Shown: piece after piece, positions 7,684 to 14,592 of the stretch
How the letters are laid out: each line of letters begins with the position of its first letter
Numbering within the stretch: position 1 is the first letter of the stretch
NCBI GenBank assembly: GCA_022508635.1
Contig: JAFLUV010000030.1
Location: 1 to 16,956 of the forward strand
Reading direction: 5' to 3'
DNA length: 16,956 bases
DNA from: Prevotellaceae bacterium
GTDB taxonomy: Bacteria > Bacteroidota > Bacteroidia > Bacteroidales > Bacteroidaceae
Made by a program: the position numbers and the translations under genes
The notes under the pieces: generated by a model
Told to the model about the DNA's origin: nothing
Seen by the model: the letters and a program-made list of their open reading frames with translations, nothing else
Database searches by the model: none

Positions 7684-8376
7684 ATGATAAAGAAATTACA
7701 GAATTTTGCGCGATGGATTGTTCTTCTGTTTTTCGGAGGTTCAATCCTTGCTGTCTTGGTATATAAGTGGTGTCCGGTGTACATCACTCCATTGATGGTA
7801 ATTCGCTGTGCACAACAAGTGTCTCACGGCGATACCTTGCAACTCAAGCACCACTGGATACCCCTTGATTCAATGAGCATCTACCTTCCTGTAGCAGTCA
7901 TGGCCAGCGAAGACCAGCGTTTCCTTACACATCATGGTTTTGACTTTATCGAATTGTCAAAGGTGATGGAGGAAAGACGTTCTGGCAAACGTTATCGCGG
8001 AGGCAGTACCATCAGCCAGCAGACTGCAAAGAATGTATTCCTTTGGCCAGGGACTAGTTGGATTCGCAAAGGACTTGAAGCATATTTTACCGTACTCATT
8101 GAACTCATCTGGGGTAAAGAGCGTATCATGGAGGTCTACCTTAATTCCATCGAAATGGGTAACGGCATCTATGGTGCAGAGGCTGTTGCGCACCAACATT
8201 TCGGCTATCCTTCCATCGCGCTGACACGGCCGAATTGTGCCTTGATTGCAGCCACCTTGCCCAATCCGTTACGTTACAGTAGCCGAAATCCTTCACCCTA
8301 CATGCTTAAAAGGCAGACCACAATCATGCGTCAAATGCGCCATATCGATGTTTTCCCAAGAAAAACAAACCCTTGA
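7684..8376 (+). CDS. mtgA: Monofunctional peptidoglycan glycosyltransferase
   Basis: A 230-residue GT51-family enzyme that polymerises lipid II into glycan strands at the outer face of the inner membrane. A single N-terminal transmembrane helix (about residues 11-30) is followed by the GT51 motifs in order: EDQRFLTHHG at 76-85 with catalytic Glu76, GGSTISQQTAKN at 106-117, RKGLE at 128-132 with the second conserved Glu, and KERIMEVYLN at 145-154 followed by GNGIYGAEA. There is no transpeptidase domain, and the length fits MtgA (about 240). The first ATG is 7684; an in-frame TTG two codons earlier (7678) is also possible. No good Shine-Dalgarno is seen, as is usual in this phylum. All catalytic motifs are intact. 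Confidence 0.95.
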   Translation: MIKKLQNFARWIVLLFFGGSILAVLVYKWCPVYITPLMVIRCAQQVSHGDTLQLKHHWIPLDSMSIYLPVAVMASEDQRFLTHHGFDFIELSKVMEERRSGKRYRGGSTISQQTAKNVFLWPGTSWIRKGLEAYFTVLIELIWGKERIMEVYLNSIEMGNGIYGAEAVAHQHFGYPSIALTRPNCALIAATLPNPLRYSSRNPSPYMLKRQTTIMRQMRHIDVFPRKTNP

Positions 8377-8398
8377 CCTCACTTTTTGCTACATAGAC

Positions 8399-8429
8399 TT
8401 TGCAATTTCTGGAGAAAAGTGTAAATTTG
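8399..8429 (+). promoter_or_regulatory. Strong Bacteroidota-type promoter for the ATPase gene
   Basis: TTTG at 8399-8402 and TAAATTTG at 8422-8429 are separated by 19 bp, matching the -33/-7 Bacteroidota promoter (TTTG, then TAnnTTTG) in both boxes and spacing. The ATG at 8457 lies 27 nt downstream of the -7 box. A TTG codon at 8400 that would extend the open frame falls inside the -33 box and is therefore not the start. Confidence 0.75.
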
Positions 8430-8456
8430 CAACGCAAAAATCTTTTAACCTTATTT

Positions 8457-9638
8457 ATGTTGGATTCTTTTTATAAGACACATCAGTATCTGGTAGAACG
8501 TACGGTGGGGCCTATTAGACATGCACTGATGGATGAAATTGACTGGCATAAACGTCTTATTGGTATAAAGGGAAGCCGCGGAGTTGGTAAGACAACTTTT
8601 TTACTCCAGTATGCCAAGGAGAATTTTGGTCCGAAGGATCGTCGGTGCCTGTACATCAACATGAATAACTTTTATTTCCAAGAAAAAACACTTTTTCAGT
8701 TCGCACAGGAATTTATGCAAGCAGGAGGCCAAGTTCTGCTAATTGATCAAGTCTTCAAATATCCCAAATGGAGTCATGAGCTTCGCCATATTTACGAACG
8801 TTGTCCTCGCCTCAGAGTTGTTTTTACAGGGTCGAGCGTGATGCGTCTCAAGGACGATAATCCTGAACTTAATGGCATTGCAGCCAGTTATAACCTACGC
8901 GGTTTTTCTTTTCGTGAATATCTCAATCTCAGGGCAGGGACAAACTTCCGATCGCATACTATTCGCGAGATCCAAAACCGCCACGAACACATCGCTGATG
9001 AGGTGCTTGCCAAGGTCAATCCTTTGAATTATTTCAAGGAGTATCTTCACCATGGTTATTATCCCTTCTTCCTTGATAAGAGGAATTTCGCAGAGAACCT
9101 TCTCAAGACCATCAACATGATGATTGAAGTTGATATCCTTCATATTAAGCAAATTGACCTCAAGCATCTTGGCAAAATAAAGAAAATGTTCTATCTCCTT
9201 GCTACCAGCGATTATGGAACCCCAAACATCAGCCAGCTTTCACAGGATATGCAGACAAGCCGTGCGACTGTGGTGAATTACATTAAATACCTGAGTGATG
9301 CACACTTGTTCAATATGATATATCGTCTGGGAGAAGAGTTCCCAAAGAAACCAGCGAACATACTGCTACACAATACGAACTTAATGTACGCTATGATGCC
9401 TGACTATAGCGATGAACAGGTTGTTATGGAAACCTTCTTCCAAAATGCACTGTGGGGACGCCATAGGCTACAAAGGGGTGACCGTAGTTGTTCGTTTGTT
9501 GTTGACGAGGAACTAAAGTTCCGCATCTGTCTGGAACAGCCTAAACGCAAGAACATGGATGTATTCTATGTCTTGGCTGGCGTTAAGGAAGGTTTGGAGC
9601 AGGAAATACCGCTCTGGATGTATGGATTCCTGTATTAA
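8457..9638 (+). CDS. AAA_14/DUF4143-type ATPase with altered Walker B
   Basis: A 393-residue cytoplasmic P-loop ATPase of the family with an N-terminal AAA_14 domain and a C-terminal DUF4143-like region. Walker A is GSRGVGKT at 39-46. The Walker B position reads VLLIDQVF at 93-100, so the usual catalytic Glu after Asp97 is Gln98. FTGSS at 123-127 is the typical sensor segment, and the RGFSFREYL segment at 148-156 is a family hallmark. Residues about 225-310 contain a winged-helix-like stretch (ISQLSQDMQTSRATVVNYIKYL). Family members are common in Bacteroidota but mostly of unknown role; DNA or protein targets are not evident. The start at 8457 is set by the promoter overlapping the alternative TTG at 8400. 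It is separately transcribed from mtgA (80-bp gap). Confidence 0.88.
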   Translation: MLDSFYKTHQYLVERTVGPIRHALMDEIDWHKRLIGIKGSRGVGKTTFLLQYAKENFGPKDRRCLYINMNNFYFQEKTLFQFAQEFMQAGGQVLLIDQVFKYPKWSHELRHIYERCPRLRVVFTGSSVMRLKDDNPELNGIAASYNLRGFSFREYLNLRAGTNFRSHTIREIQNRHEHIADEVLAKVNPLNYFKEYLHHGYYPFFLDKRNFAENLLKTINMMIEVDILHIKQIDLKHLGKIKKMFYLLATSDYGTPNISQLSQDMQTSRATVVNYIKYLSDAHLFNMIYRLGEEFPKKPANILLHNTNLMYAMMPDYSDEQVVMETFFQNALWGRHRLQRGDRSCSFVVDEELKFRICLEQPKRKNMDVFYVLAGVKEGLEQEIPLWMYGFLY

Positions 9639-9726
9639 CAGTTCTCGACATTGATTTTGAATGAGGATGAAAATAGAACAAAGAACTTTGAATTAAAATT
9701 TTGAATCAATTAATAGTAGTAAAATT

Positions 9727-12700
9727 ATGGCAAAAGAAAAGAAATTCGTAACTTGGGACGGTAACACCTGTGCCGGACATGTTGCCTACATGTTCAGTGA
9801 GGTTGCTGCCATTTATCCCATCACACCGTCGTCTCCCATGGCGGAGCATGTTGACGAGTGGGCCGCTCAGGGACGTAAGAACCTCTTCGGTGATACCGTA
9901 ATGGTACAAGAGATGCAGAGCGAGGCCGGTGCTGCCGGTGCCGTACATGGCTCATTGCAGGCAGGTGCACTGACAAGTACCTTCACAGCCAGCCAGGGCT
10001 TGCTCCTTATGATTCCCAATATGTATAAAATTGCTGGCGAGCTTCTTCCTAGCGTATTCCACGTATCAGCCCGTACTGTAGCAAGTCATTCTCTGTGTAT
10101 CTTCGGTGACCACAGCGACGTGATGGCATGCCGTCAGACAGGTTTTGCAATGCTCGCAGAGGGCAGCGTACAGGAAGTGATGGATCTCAGTGCTGTTGCT
10201 CATCTTGCTACGTTGGAGGCTCGTGTGCCTTTCATCAACTTCTTTGACGGTTTCCGTACCTCTCACGAGTATCAGAAAGTTGAACTTCTGGAAGAGGATG
10301 ATGTGCGCGACCTCGTCAACCAGACGGCAGTCAGCGAGTTTCGCGCCCGTTGTCTTTCACCGGAACATCCGCAGGCAAAGGGTATGGCAGAGAATCCCGA
10401 GACATTCTTTGCTCACCGCGAGAGCTGCAATAGCTACTACGATGCTGTTCCTGCCATTGTAGAGAAATACATGGCAGCCATCAGCGAGCGCACCGGACGC
10501 AAGTACGACCTCTTCAGCTACTATGGCGCAGAGGATGCAGAGCAGGTTATCATCCTGATGGGTTCTGCTACCGAGGCTGCCCGTGAAGCTATCGACCATG
10601 CCAATGCCAACGGCAAGAAGTATGGTATGGTCAGCGTACACCTCTATCGTCCTTTCAGTGTGAAGCACCTGCTGGCAGCCGTGCCAAAGAGCTGTAAGCG
10701 TATTGCCGTGCTCGACCGTACTAAGGAGCCTGGAGCGAACGGCGAGCCTCTGTTGCTCGACGTAAAGGACGCTTTCTATGGTCAGCCGAACGCTCCCGTC
10801 ATTGTCGGCGGTCGCTATGGTGTGGGCTCAGCCGACGTTACGCCTACCATGGTGCTTGGTATTTATGAGAACCTTGAGCTTCCTCAGCCTAAAGATCATT
10901 TCACTGTGGGTATCGTGGACGATGTTACCTTCACCTCTCTGCCTGTCAAGGAGGAGATGGCTCTGGGTGGCGAGGGTATCTTCGAAGCCAAATTTTTCGG
11001 TCTTGGTGCCGATGGTACGGTTGGTGCCAACAAGAACAGCGTGAAAATTATCGGCGACAATACGAATAAGTATTGTCAGGCTTATTTCTCTTACGATTCA
11101 AAGAAGAGCGGTGGTTTCACTTGCTCTCACCTGCGTTTTGGAGACACGCCTATCCGTAGCACATACCAAATCAAAACACCTAACTTCGTGGCTTGTCACG
11201 TTCAGGCATATTTGAGAATGTATGACGTTATCCGTGGTCTCCGTCCGAATGGTCAGTTCCTGCTGAACACTATTTTCGAGGGTGAGGAGCTTGTAAACTT
11301 CCTTCCCAACAATGTGAAGAAGTACTTTGCGGAAAAGAATATCACGGTCTACTACATCAATGCTACAAAGATTGCCCAGGAGATTGGACTTGGTAACCGT
11401 ACGAACACCATTTTACAATCTGCTTTCTTCCGCATCACGGAGGTTATTCCCGTTGAGCTTGCAGTTGAGCAGATGAAGAAGGCTATCGTGAAGTCTTACG
11501 GCAAGAAGGGTGAGGACGTTGTCAACATGAACTTTGCTGCCGTTGACCGCGGCGGTGAATATCAGGTGCTGCCAGTCGATCCGGCTTGGGCTAACCTGCC
11601 TGCTGACGAGGTTCCTGCCTATGACGAACCCGAGTTCATTACGAAACTTGTCCGTCCCATTAATGCCCAAAATGGTGCAGACCTTCCCGTCAGCGCCTAT
11701 AAGGGTTACGAGGACGGTACCTGGGAGCAGGGTACAGCTGCTTATGAGAAGCGTGGCGTGGCAGGCTTTGTTCCCGTATGGAATCCGGAGAACTGTATAC
11801 AGTGTAACAAGTGTGCCTTCGTTTGTCCGCATGCCAGCATCCGTCCTATCGTGATGAACGACGAGGAGGTGAAGGACTTTGGCGGCAAAACCATAGAGAT
11901 GAAGGCTCCTGCTGCAATGAAGGGTATGCATTTCGTTATCCAGGTCAGCGTCAAGGACTGTCTGGGTTGCGGCAACTGTGCCGATGTTTGCCCGGGCAAT
12001 CCTAAACTCGGTGGTTCTGCACTCAAGATGGCGGCTTACGACGATTCCAGCGCCGAGGCTGTTCAGGAGGCAAAGAACTGGGAATACTGCATGAAGAAGG
12101 TCAGCTCGAAGCAAGACCTCGTCGACATTAAGCAAAGTCCCAAGAACAGCCAGTTCGCCCAGCCTCTCTTCGAGTTCAGCGGTGCTTGCTCTGGTTGCGG
12201 CGAGACGCCTTACGTCAAGCTCATCAGCCAGCTCTTTGGCGACCGTGAGATGATTTCCAACGCTACCGGCTGCTCGTCCATCTATTCCGGCTCCATTCCT
12301 TCTACTCCTTATACGAAGAACGCCAAGGGTCAGGGTCCTGCATGGTCCAACTCTCTCTTCGAGGACTTCTGCGAGTACGGCCTTGGCATGGTGCTTGCCA
12401 ATAAGAAGATGAAGATGCGCATCACTATGTTCCTTCAGGAGCTCATTGCTGACGAGAAGGTTAATGCTGAGTTCAAGGCTGCTGCCCAGCAGTGGATCGA
12501 AGGTCAGGAGGATGCCGACGCCTCGAAGGCTGCTGCTGCTGTATTGAAGCCTCTCATTGCTGAGGGTGCGAAGGCAGGTTGTCCCACTTGCGCTAAGCTG
12601 AAAGAGCTCGACCACTATCTGGTTAAGCGTTCTCAGTGGATTATTGGTGGTGACGGTGCAAGCTATGATATTGGTTACGGTGGTCTGGATCACGTTATCG

Positions 12701-13296
12701 GTTCTGGCGAGGACGTCAACATCTTCGTTATCGACACTGAGGTGTACTCCAACACTGGCGGCCAGGCTTCCAAGGCAACGCCTATCGGAGCCATTGCGCA
12801 GTTTGCTGCCAACGGCAAGCGTGTGAGCAAGAAGGATCTCGGCCTCATGCAAGCTACCTATGGCAACGTCTATGTCGCTCAGGTGGCAATGGGTGCCGAC
12901 CAGAGCCAGTGCCTGAAAGCTATTCGCGAGGCTGAGGCTTGGCACGGACCTTCGCTCGTCATTGCCTACGCTCCCTGTATCAACCATGGCCTGAAGGCTA
13001 AGGGTGGTATGGGCAAGAGCCAGGCTGAGGAGGCTAAGGCCGTTGAGTGCGGCTACTGGCACTTGTGGCGCAACAATCCTGCTCTGGCTGAAGAGGGCAA
13101 GAATCCCTTCCAGCTCGACAGCAAGGAGCCCGACTGGGACAAGTTCCAGGACTTCCTCGAGGGTGAGGTGCGCTTCCTTTCTCTGAAGAAGGCGGCTCCC
13201 GAAGAGGCTCAGGAGCTTTACGATGCTTGTAAGGCTGCTGCCCAGCGTCGCTACAAGACCTATGTCCGCAAGACGCAGGAGGACTGGAGCGAATAG
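9727..13296 (+). CDS. nifJ: Pyruvate:ferredoxin (flavodoxin) oxidoreductase
   Basis: A single-chain enzyme of 1189 residues that oxidises pyruvate with CoA to acetyl-CoA and CO2 and passes electrons to ferredoxin or flavodoxin in anaerobic metabolism. All domains are fused in the usual order: the pyruvate-binding N-terminal domain (YPITPSSPMAEHVDEW near residue 35), the gamma-like domain (about 415-630), then two 4Fe-4S ferredoxin clusters at C690/C693/C696/C700 and C745/C748/C751/C755. The thiamine-diphosphate domain follows with CSGCGE at C821/C824, C849 in ATGCSS, GDGASYD at 975-981 with YSNTGG, and C1084 in APCINHG, which together are the ligands of the proximal cluster. The length is normal (about 1170-1200) and nothing is missing. 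The ATG at 9727 gives the standard MAKEKKFVTWDGN start; no Shine-Dalgarno is seen. It stands alone and ends at a strong terminator. Confidence 0.98.
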   Translation: MAKEKKFVTWDGNTCAGHVAYMFSEVAAIYPITPSSPMAEHVDEWAAQGRKNLFGDTVMVQEMQSEAGAAGAVHGSLQAGALTSTFTASQGLLLMIPNMYKIAGELLPSVFHVSARTVASHSLCIFGDHSDVMACRQTGFAMLAEGSVQEVMDLSAVAHLATLEARVPFINFFDGFRTSHEYQKVELLEEDDVRDLVNQTAVSEFRARCLSPEHPQAKGMAENPETFFAHRESCNSYYDAVPAIVEKYMAAISERTGRKYDLFSYYGAEDAEQVIILMGSATEAAREAIDHANANGKKYGMVSVHLYRPFSVKHLLAAVPKSCKRIAVLDRTKEPGANGEPLLLDVKDAFYGQPNAPVIVGGRYGVGSADVTPTMVLGIYENLELPQPKDHFTVGIVDDVTFTSLPVKEEMALGGEGIFEAKFFGLGADGTVGANKNSVKIIGDNTNKYCQAYFSYDSKKSGGFTCSHLRFGDTPIRSTYQIKTPNFVACHVQAYLRMYDVIRGLRPNGQFLLNTIFEGEELVNFLPNNVKKYFAEKNITVYYINATKIAQEIGLGNRTNTILQSAFFRITEVIPVELAVEQMKKAIVKSYGKKGEDVVNMNFAAVDRGGEYQVLPVDPAWANLPADEVPAYDEPEFITKLVRPINAQNGADLPVSAYKGYEDGTWEQGTAAYEKRGVAGFVPVWNPENCIQCNKCAFVCPHASIRPIVMNDEEVKDFGGKTIEMKAPAAMKGMHFVIQVSVKDCLGCGNCADVCPGNPKLGGSALKMAAYDDSSAEAVQEAKNWEYCMKKVSSKQDLVDIKQSPKNSQFAQPLFEFSGACSGCGETPYVKLISQLFGDREMISNATGCSSIYSGSIPSTPYTKNAKGQGPAWSNSLFEDFCEYGLGMVLANKKMKMRITMFLQELIADEKVNAEFKAAAQQWIEGQEDADASKAAAAVLKPLIAEGAKAGCPTCAKLKELDHYLVKRSQWIIGGDGASYDIGYGGLDHVIGSGEDVNIFVIDTEVYSNTGGQASKATPIGAIAQFAANGKRVSKKDLGLMQATYGNVYVAQVAMGADQSQCLKAIREAEAWHGPSLVIAYAPCINHGLKAKGGMGKSQAEEAKAVECGYWHLWRNNPALAEEGKNPFQLDSKEPDWDKFQDFLEGEVRFLSLKKAAPEEAQELYDACKAAAQRRYKTYVRKTQEDWSE

Positions 13297-13367
13297 TTTC
13301 GTTCCCTGTCCCCAACGATAACAGAAGTTGGTGAGCCGTAACTGACATTACGCTCTCCGTGCTTCGC

Positions 13368-13407
13368 AAGAGGGTGTCTCAAAACAACTTTTTTGAGACA
13401 CCCTCTT
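13368..13407. terminator. Strong bidirectional hairpin terminator after nifJ
   Basis: A perfect 17-bp inverted repeat (13368-13384 with 13391-13407; core GAGGGTGTCTCAAAA) has a 6-nt loop CAACTT. The right arm ends in CTCTTTCT and the arms carry A and T runs, so it can work as an intrinsic terminator in either direction. It begins 71 nt after the nifJ stop. The length and perfection also recall fold-back or transposon-end repeats, but no transposase or target duplication was seen. Confidence 0.8.
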
Positions 13408-13456
13408 TCTATGTGTATGTATATGTTTTGTGGGGTCACGAGCGACAGTTCCTGAT

Positions 13457-13541
13457 TTCTTCGCGAACAAATTATATTTTCTTCGCGAACAATTTTTTTT
13501 TCTTCGCGAAGATTTTGAAATTCTTCGCGAAGAAATTTTCA
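13457..13541. repeat. Array B: four TTCGCGAA repeats with 21-22 bp period
   Basis: The 11-mer TTCTTCGCGAA occurs at 13457, 13479, 13500 and 13521, so the period is 22, 21 and 21 bp. Each unit holds the 8-bp palindrome TTCGCGAA (10-bp CTTCGCGAAG in units 3 and 4), and the spacers are A/T-rich. The core differs from array A1/A2, but the period and layout (8-bp palindrome plus AT spacer) are the same. The array sits just after the nifJ terminator. Function unknown. Confidence 0.85.
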
Positions 13542-13605
13542 GTCCTTGCTGATAAATGCTGTACCGTCAATATGGAATTGCATTGTCGGCCCTTGACAAC
13601 CGCTG

Positions 13606-13625
13606 CCGAATCGACTTCGGTTTTT
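13606..13625 (+). terminator. Small hairpin with T run upstream of the steroid operon
   Basis: CCGAA-TCGAC-TTCGG followed by TTTTT forms a 5-bp stem with 5-nt loop and a U tract on the plus strand. It looks like a short intrinsic terminator. It lies upstream of the -7 box at 13701, so it would block read-through from nifJ, or end an unannotated short transcript from the array region. Confidence 0.45.
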
Positions 13626-13700
13626 CCCCGGTATGCCTTGTTTTTCCTGCGTTTCTCCTAAAAAAGTCTCTGGGAACGCGGATATTCTGAAATACTTTCG

Positions 13701-13708
13701 TACCTTTG
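13701..13708 (+). promoter_or_regulatory. Candidate -7 box for the steroid operon
   Basis: TACCTTTG matches TAnnTTTG. The first ATG is 54 nt downstream. No good -33 TTTG is seen at the expected spacing, which would fit a promoter needing an activator; that is inference. Confidence 0.5.
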
Positions 13709-13762
13709 CATGCCAAAGAACGACGTCGCTGACAGGGACGTTCAACACCAACTTGCATATCA

Positions 13763-14551
13763 ATGACATCTGAAGTTTTCTCTGCGCTCACTTATGGCAT
13801 GATGGCGATGGCCGTCATCGTCTTCGCCTGTCTCTATTTTGTCACAGCCGGGTACGGGCAGTTTCGTACACAAGGTTGGGGATGGAGCATCAATAACAAG
13901 CTGGCCTGGATGCTGATGGAAGCACCAGTCTTTATCGTCATGTTCCTCATCTGGTATTGTTCCGATTGCTGTTCCGGCGGTGCGGTGCAAAAGTGGGATT
14001 TGCCTCAGCTTGTGCTGTTCGGGCTCTTTGAGTTGCACTATTTCCAGCGCAGTTTCGTCTTCCCGTGCCTCATAACGGGCAGGAGCCGTATGCCAGTGGC
14101 CATCATGCTGATGGGCATCACGTTCAACGTCATCAACGGCCTGTTGCAGGGCGGCGGTCTCTACTGGTTCCCCAATCCCGACTTCAGTGAGGGTGCATCC
14201 TATCTGCTCCGCTGGAATGCCATACTGGGCATCTTGCTCTTCCTGACAGGGATGGCAATCAACTGGCACTCCGACCATGTTATCCGCCACCTTCGCCAGC
14301 CGGGCGACACCCGCCACTACCTGCCGCAGAAGGGCATGTACCGCTTTGTGACCTCTGCCAACTACTTCGGCGAGATTCTGGAGTGGACGGGCTTTGCCAT
14401 CGTAGCCGCCACTCCTGTCAGCTGGGTCTTTCCCCTTTGGACGGCTGCCAACCTCGTGCCACGCGCCCATGCCATCTACAACCGCTACCGTGATGAGTTC
14501 GGCAGGGAAGCCCTCGGCAAACGCAAGCGCATCATACCTTTTATATATTAA
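13763..14551 (+). CDS. Steroid 5-alpha-reductase family membrane protein (5AR candidate)
   Basis: A 262-residue membrane protein resembling eukaryotic 3-oxo-5-alpha-steroid 4-dehydrogenases (SRD5A), which use NADPH to reduce the C4-C5 double bond of 3-oxo-delta4-steroids. Segments matching the human SRD5A2 sequence as I remember it: AWMLMEAP at 48-55, FGLFELHYFQRSFVF at 86-100, NGLLQG at 125-130, GMAINWHSD at 163-171, LRQPGD at 177-182, then ANYFGEILEW at 199-208 and the KRKRIIPFIY tail at 253-262. Glu53 and Tyr93 align with the substrate-contacting Glu57 and Tyr91; Met52 replaces Gln56. Glu204 aligns with Glu197. Several hydrophobic helices indicate an inner-membrane location. First gene of a three-gene operon, 41 bp before a flavin reductase and upstream of a dehydrogenase, which supports steroid or bile-acid reduction. 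Substrate is inferred, not shown. Confidence 0.88.
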   Translation: MTSEVFSALTYGMMAMAVIVFACLYFVTAGYGQFRTQGWGWSINNKLAWMLMEAPVFIVMFLIWYCSDCCSGGAVQKWDLPQLVLFGLFELHYFQRSFVFPCLITGRSRMPVAIMLMGITFNVINGLLQGGGLYWFPNPDFSEGASYLLRWNAILGILLFLTGMAINWHSDHVIRHLRQPGDTRHYLPQKGMYRFVTSANYFGEILEWTGFAIVAATPVSWVFPLWTAANLVPRAHAIYNRYRDEFGREALGKRKRIIPFIY

Positions 14552-14592
14552 GAGCAAACCTGCAACAGAAAAACTGAATCAATTATATACTT

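Larger units (their letters stand above)
13297..13762. other. Intergenic region between nifJ and the steroid operon
   Basis: About 465 bases without a gene. In order it holds the nifJ terminator (13368-13407), array B (13457-13541), a small hairpin with a T run (13606-13625) and a -7 box (13701-13708) for the downstream operon. Short minus-strand open frames at 13539-13791 have no family resemblance. Confidence 0.6.

Noticed and set aside
9656..9690. Promoter for nifJ (TTTG at 9656, GAACTTTG at 9683)
   Set aside because: The -7 box lacks the TA and the spacer is 23 bp; CAAAGAACTTTG is also a chance-like small palindrome, so it was not called.
11413..13062. 549-codon minus-strand open frame inside nifJ
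   Set aside because: It is antisense to the conserved ferredoxin and thiamine-binding domains, has a low-complexity Leu/Ala/Ser/Thr make-up and no recognisable motif.
13368..13407. Insertion-sequence end
   Set aside because: No transposase fragment, second terminal repeat or target-site duplication is visible nearby; terminator is the simpler reading.
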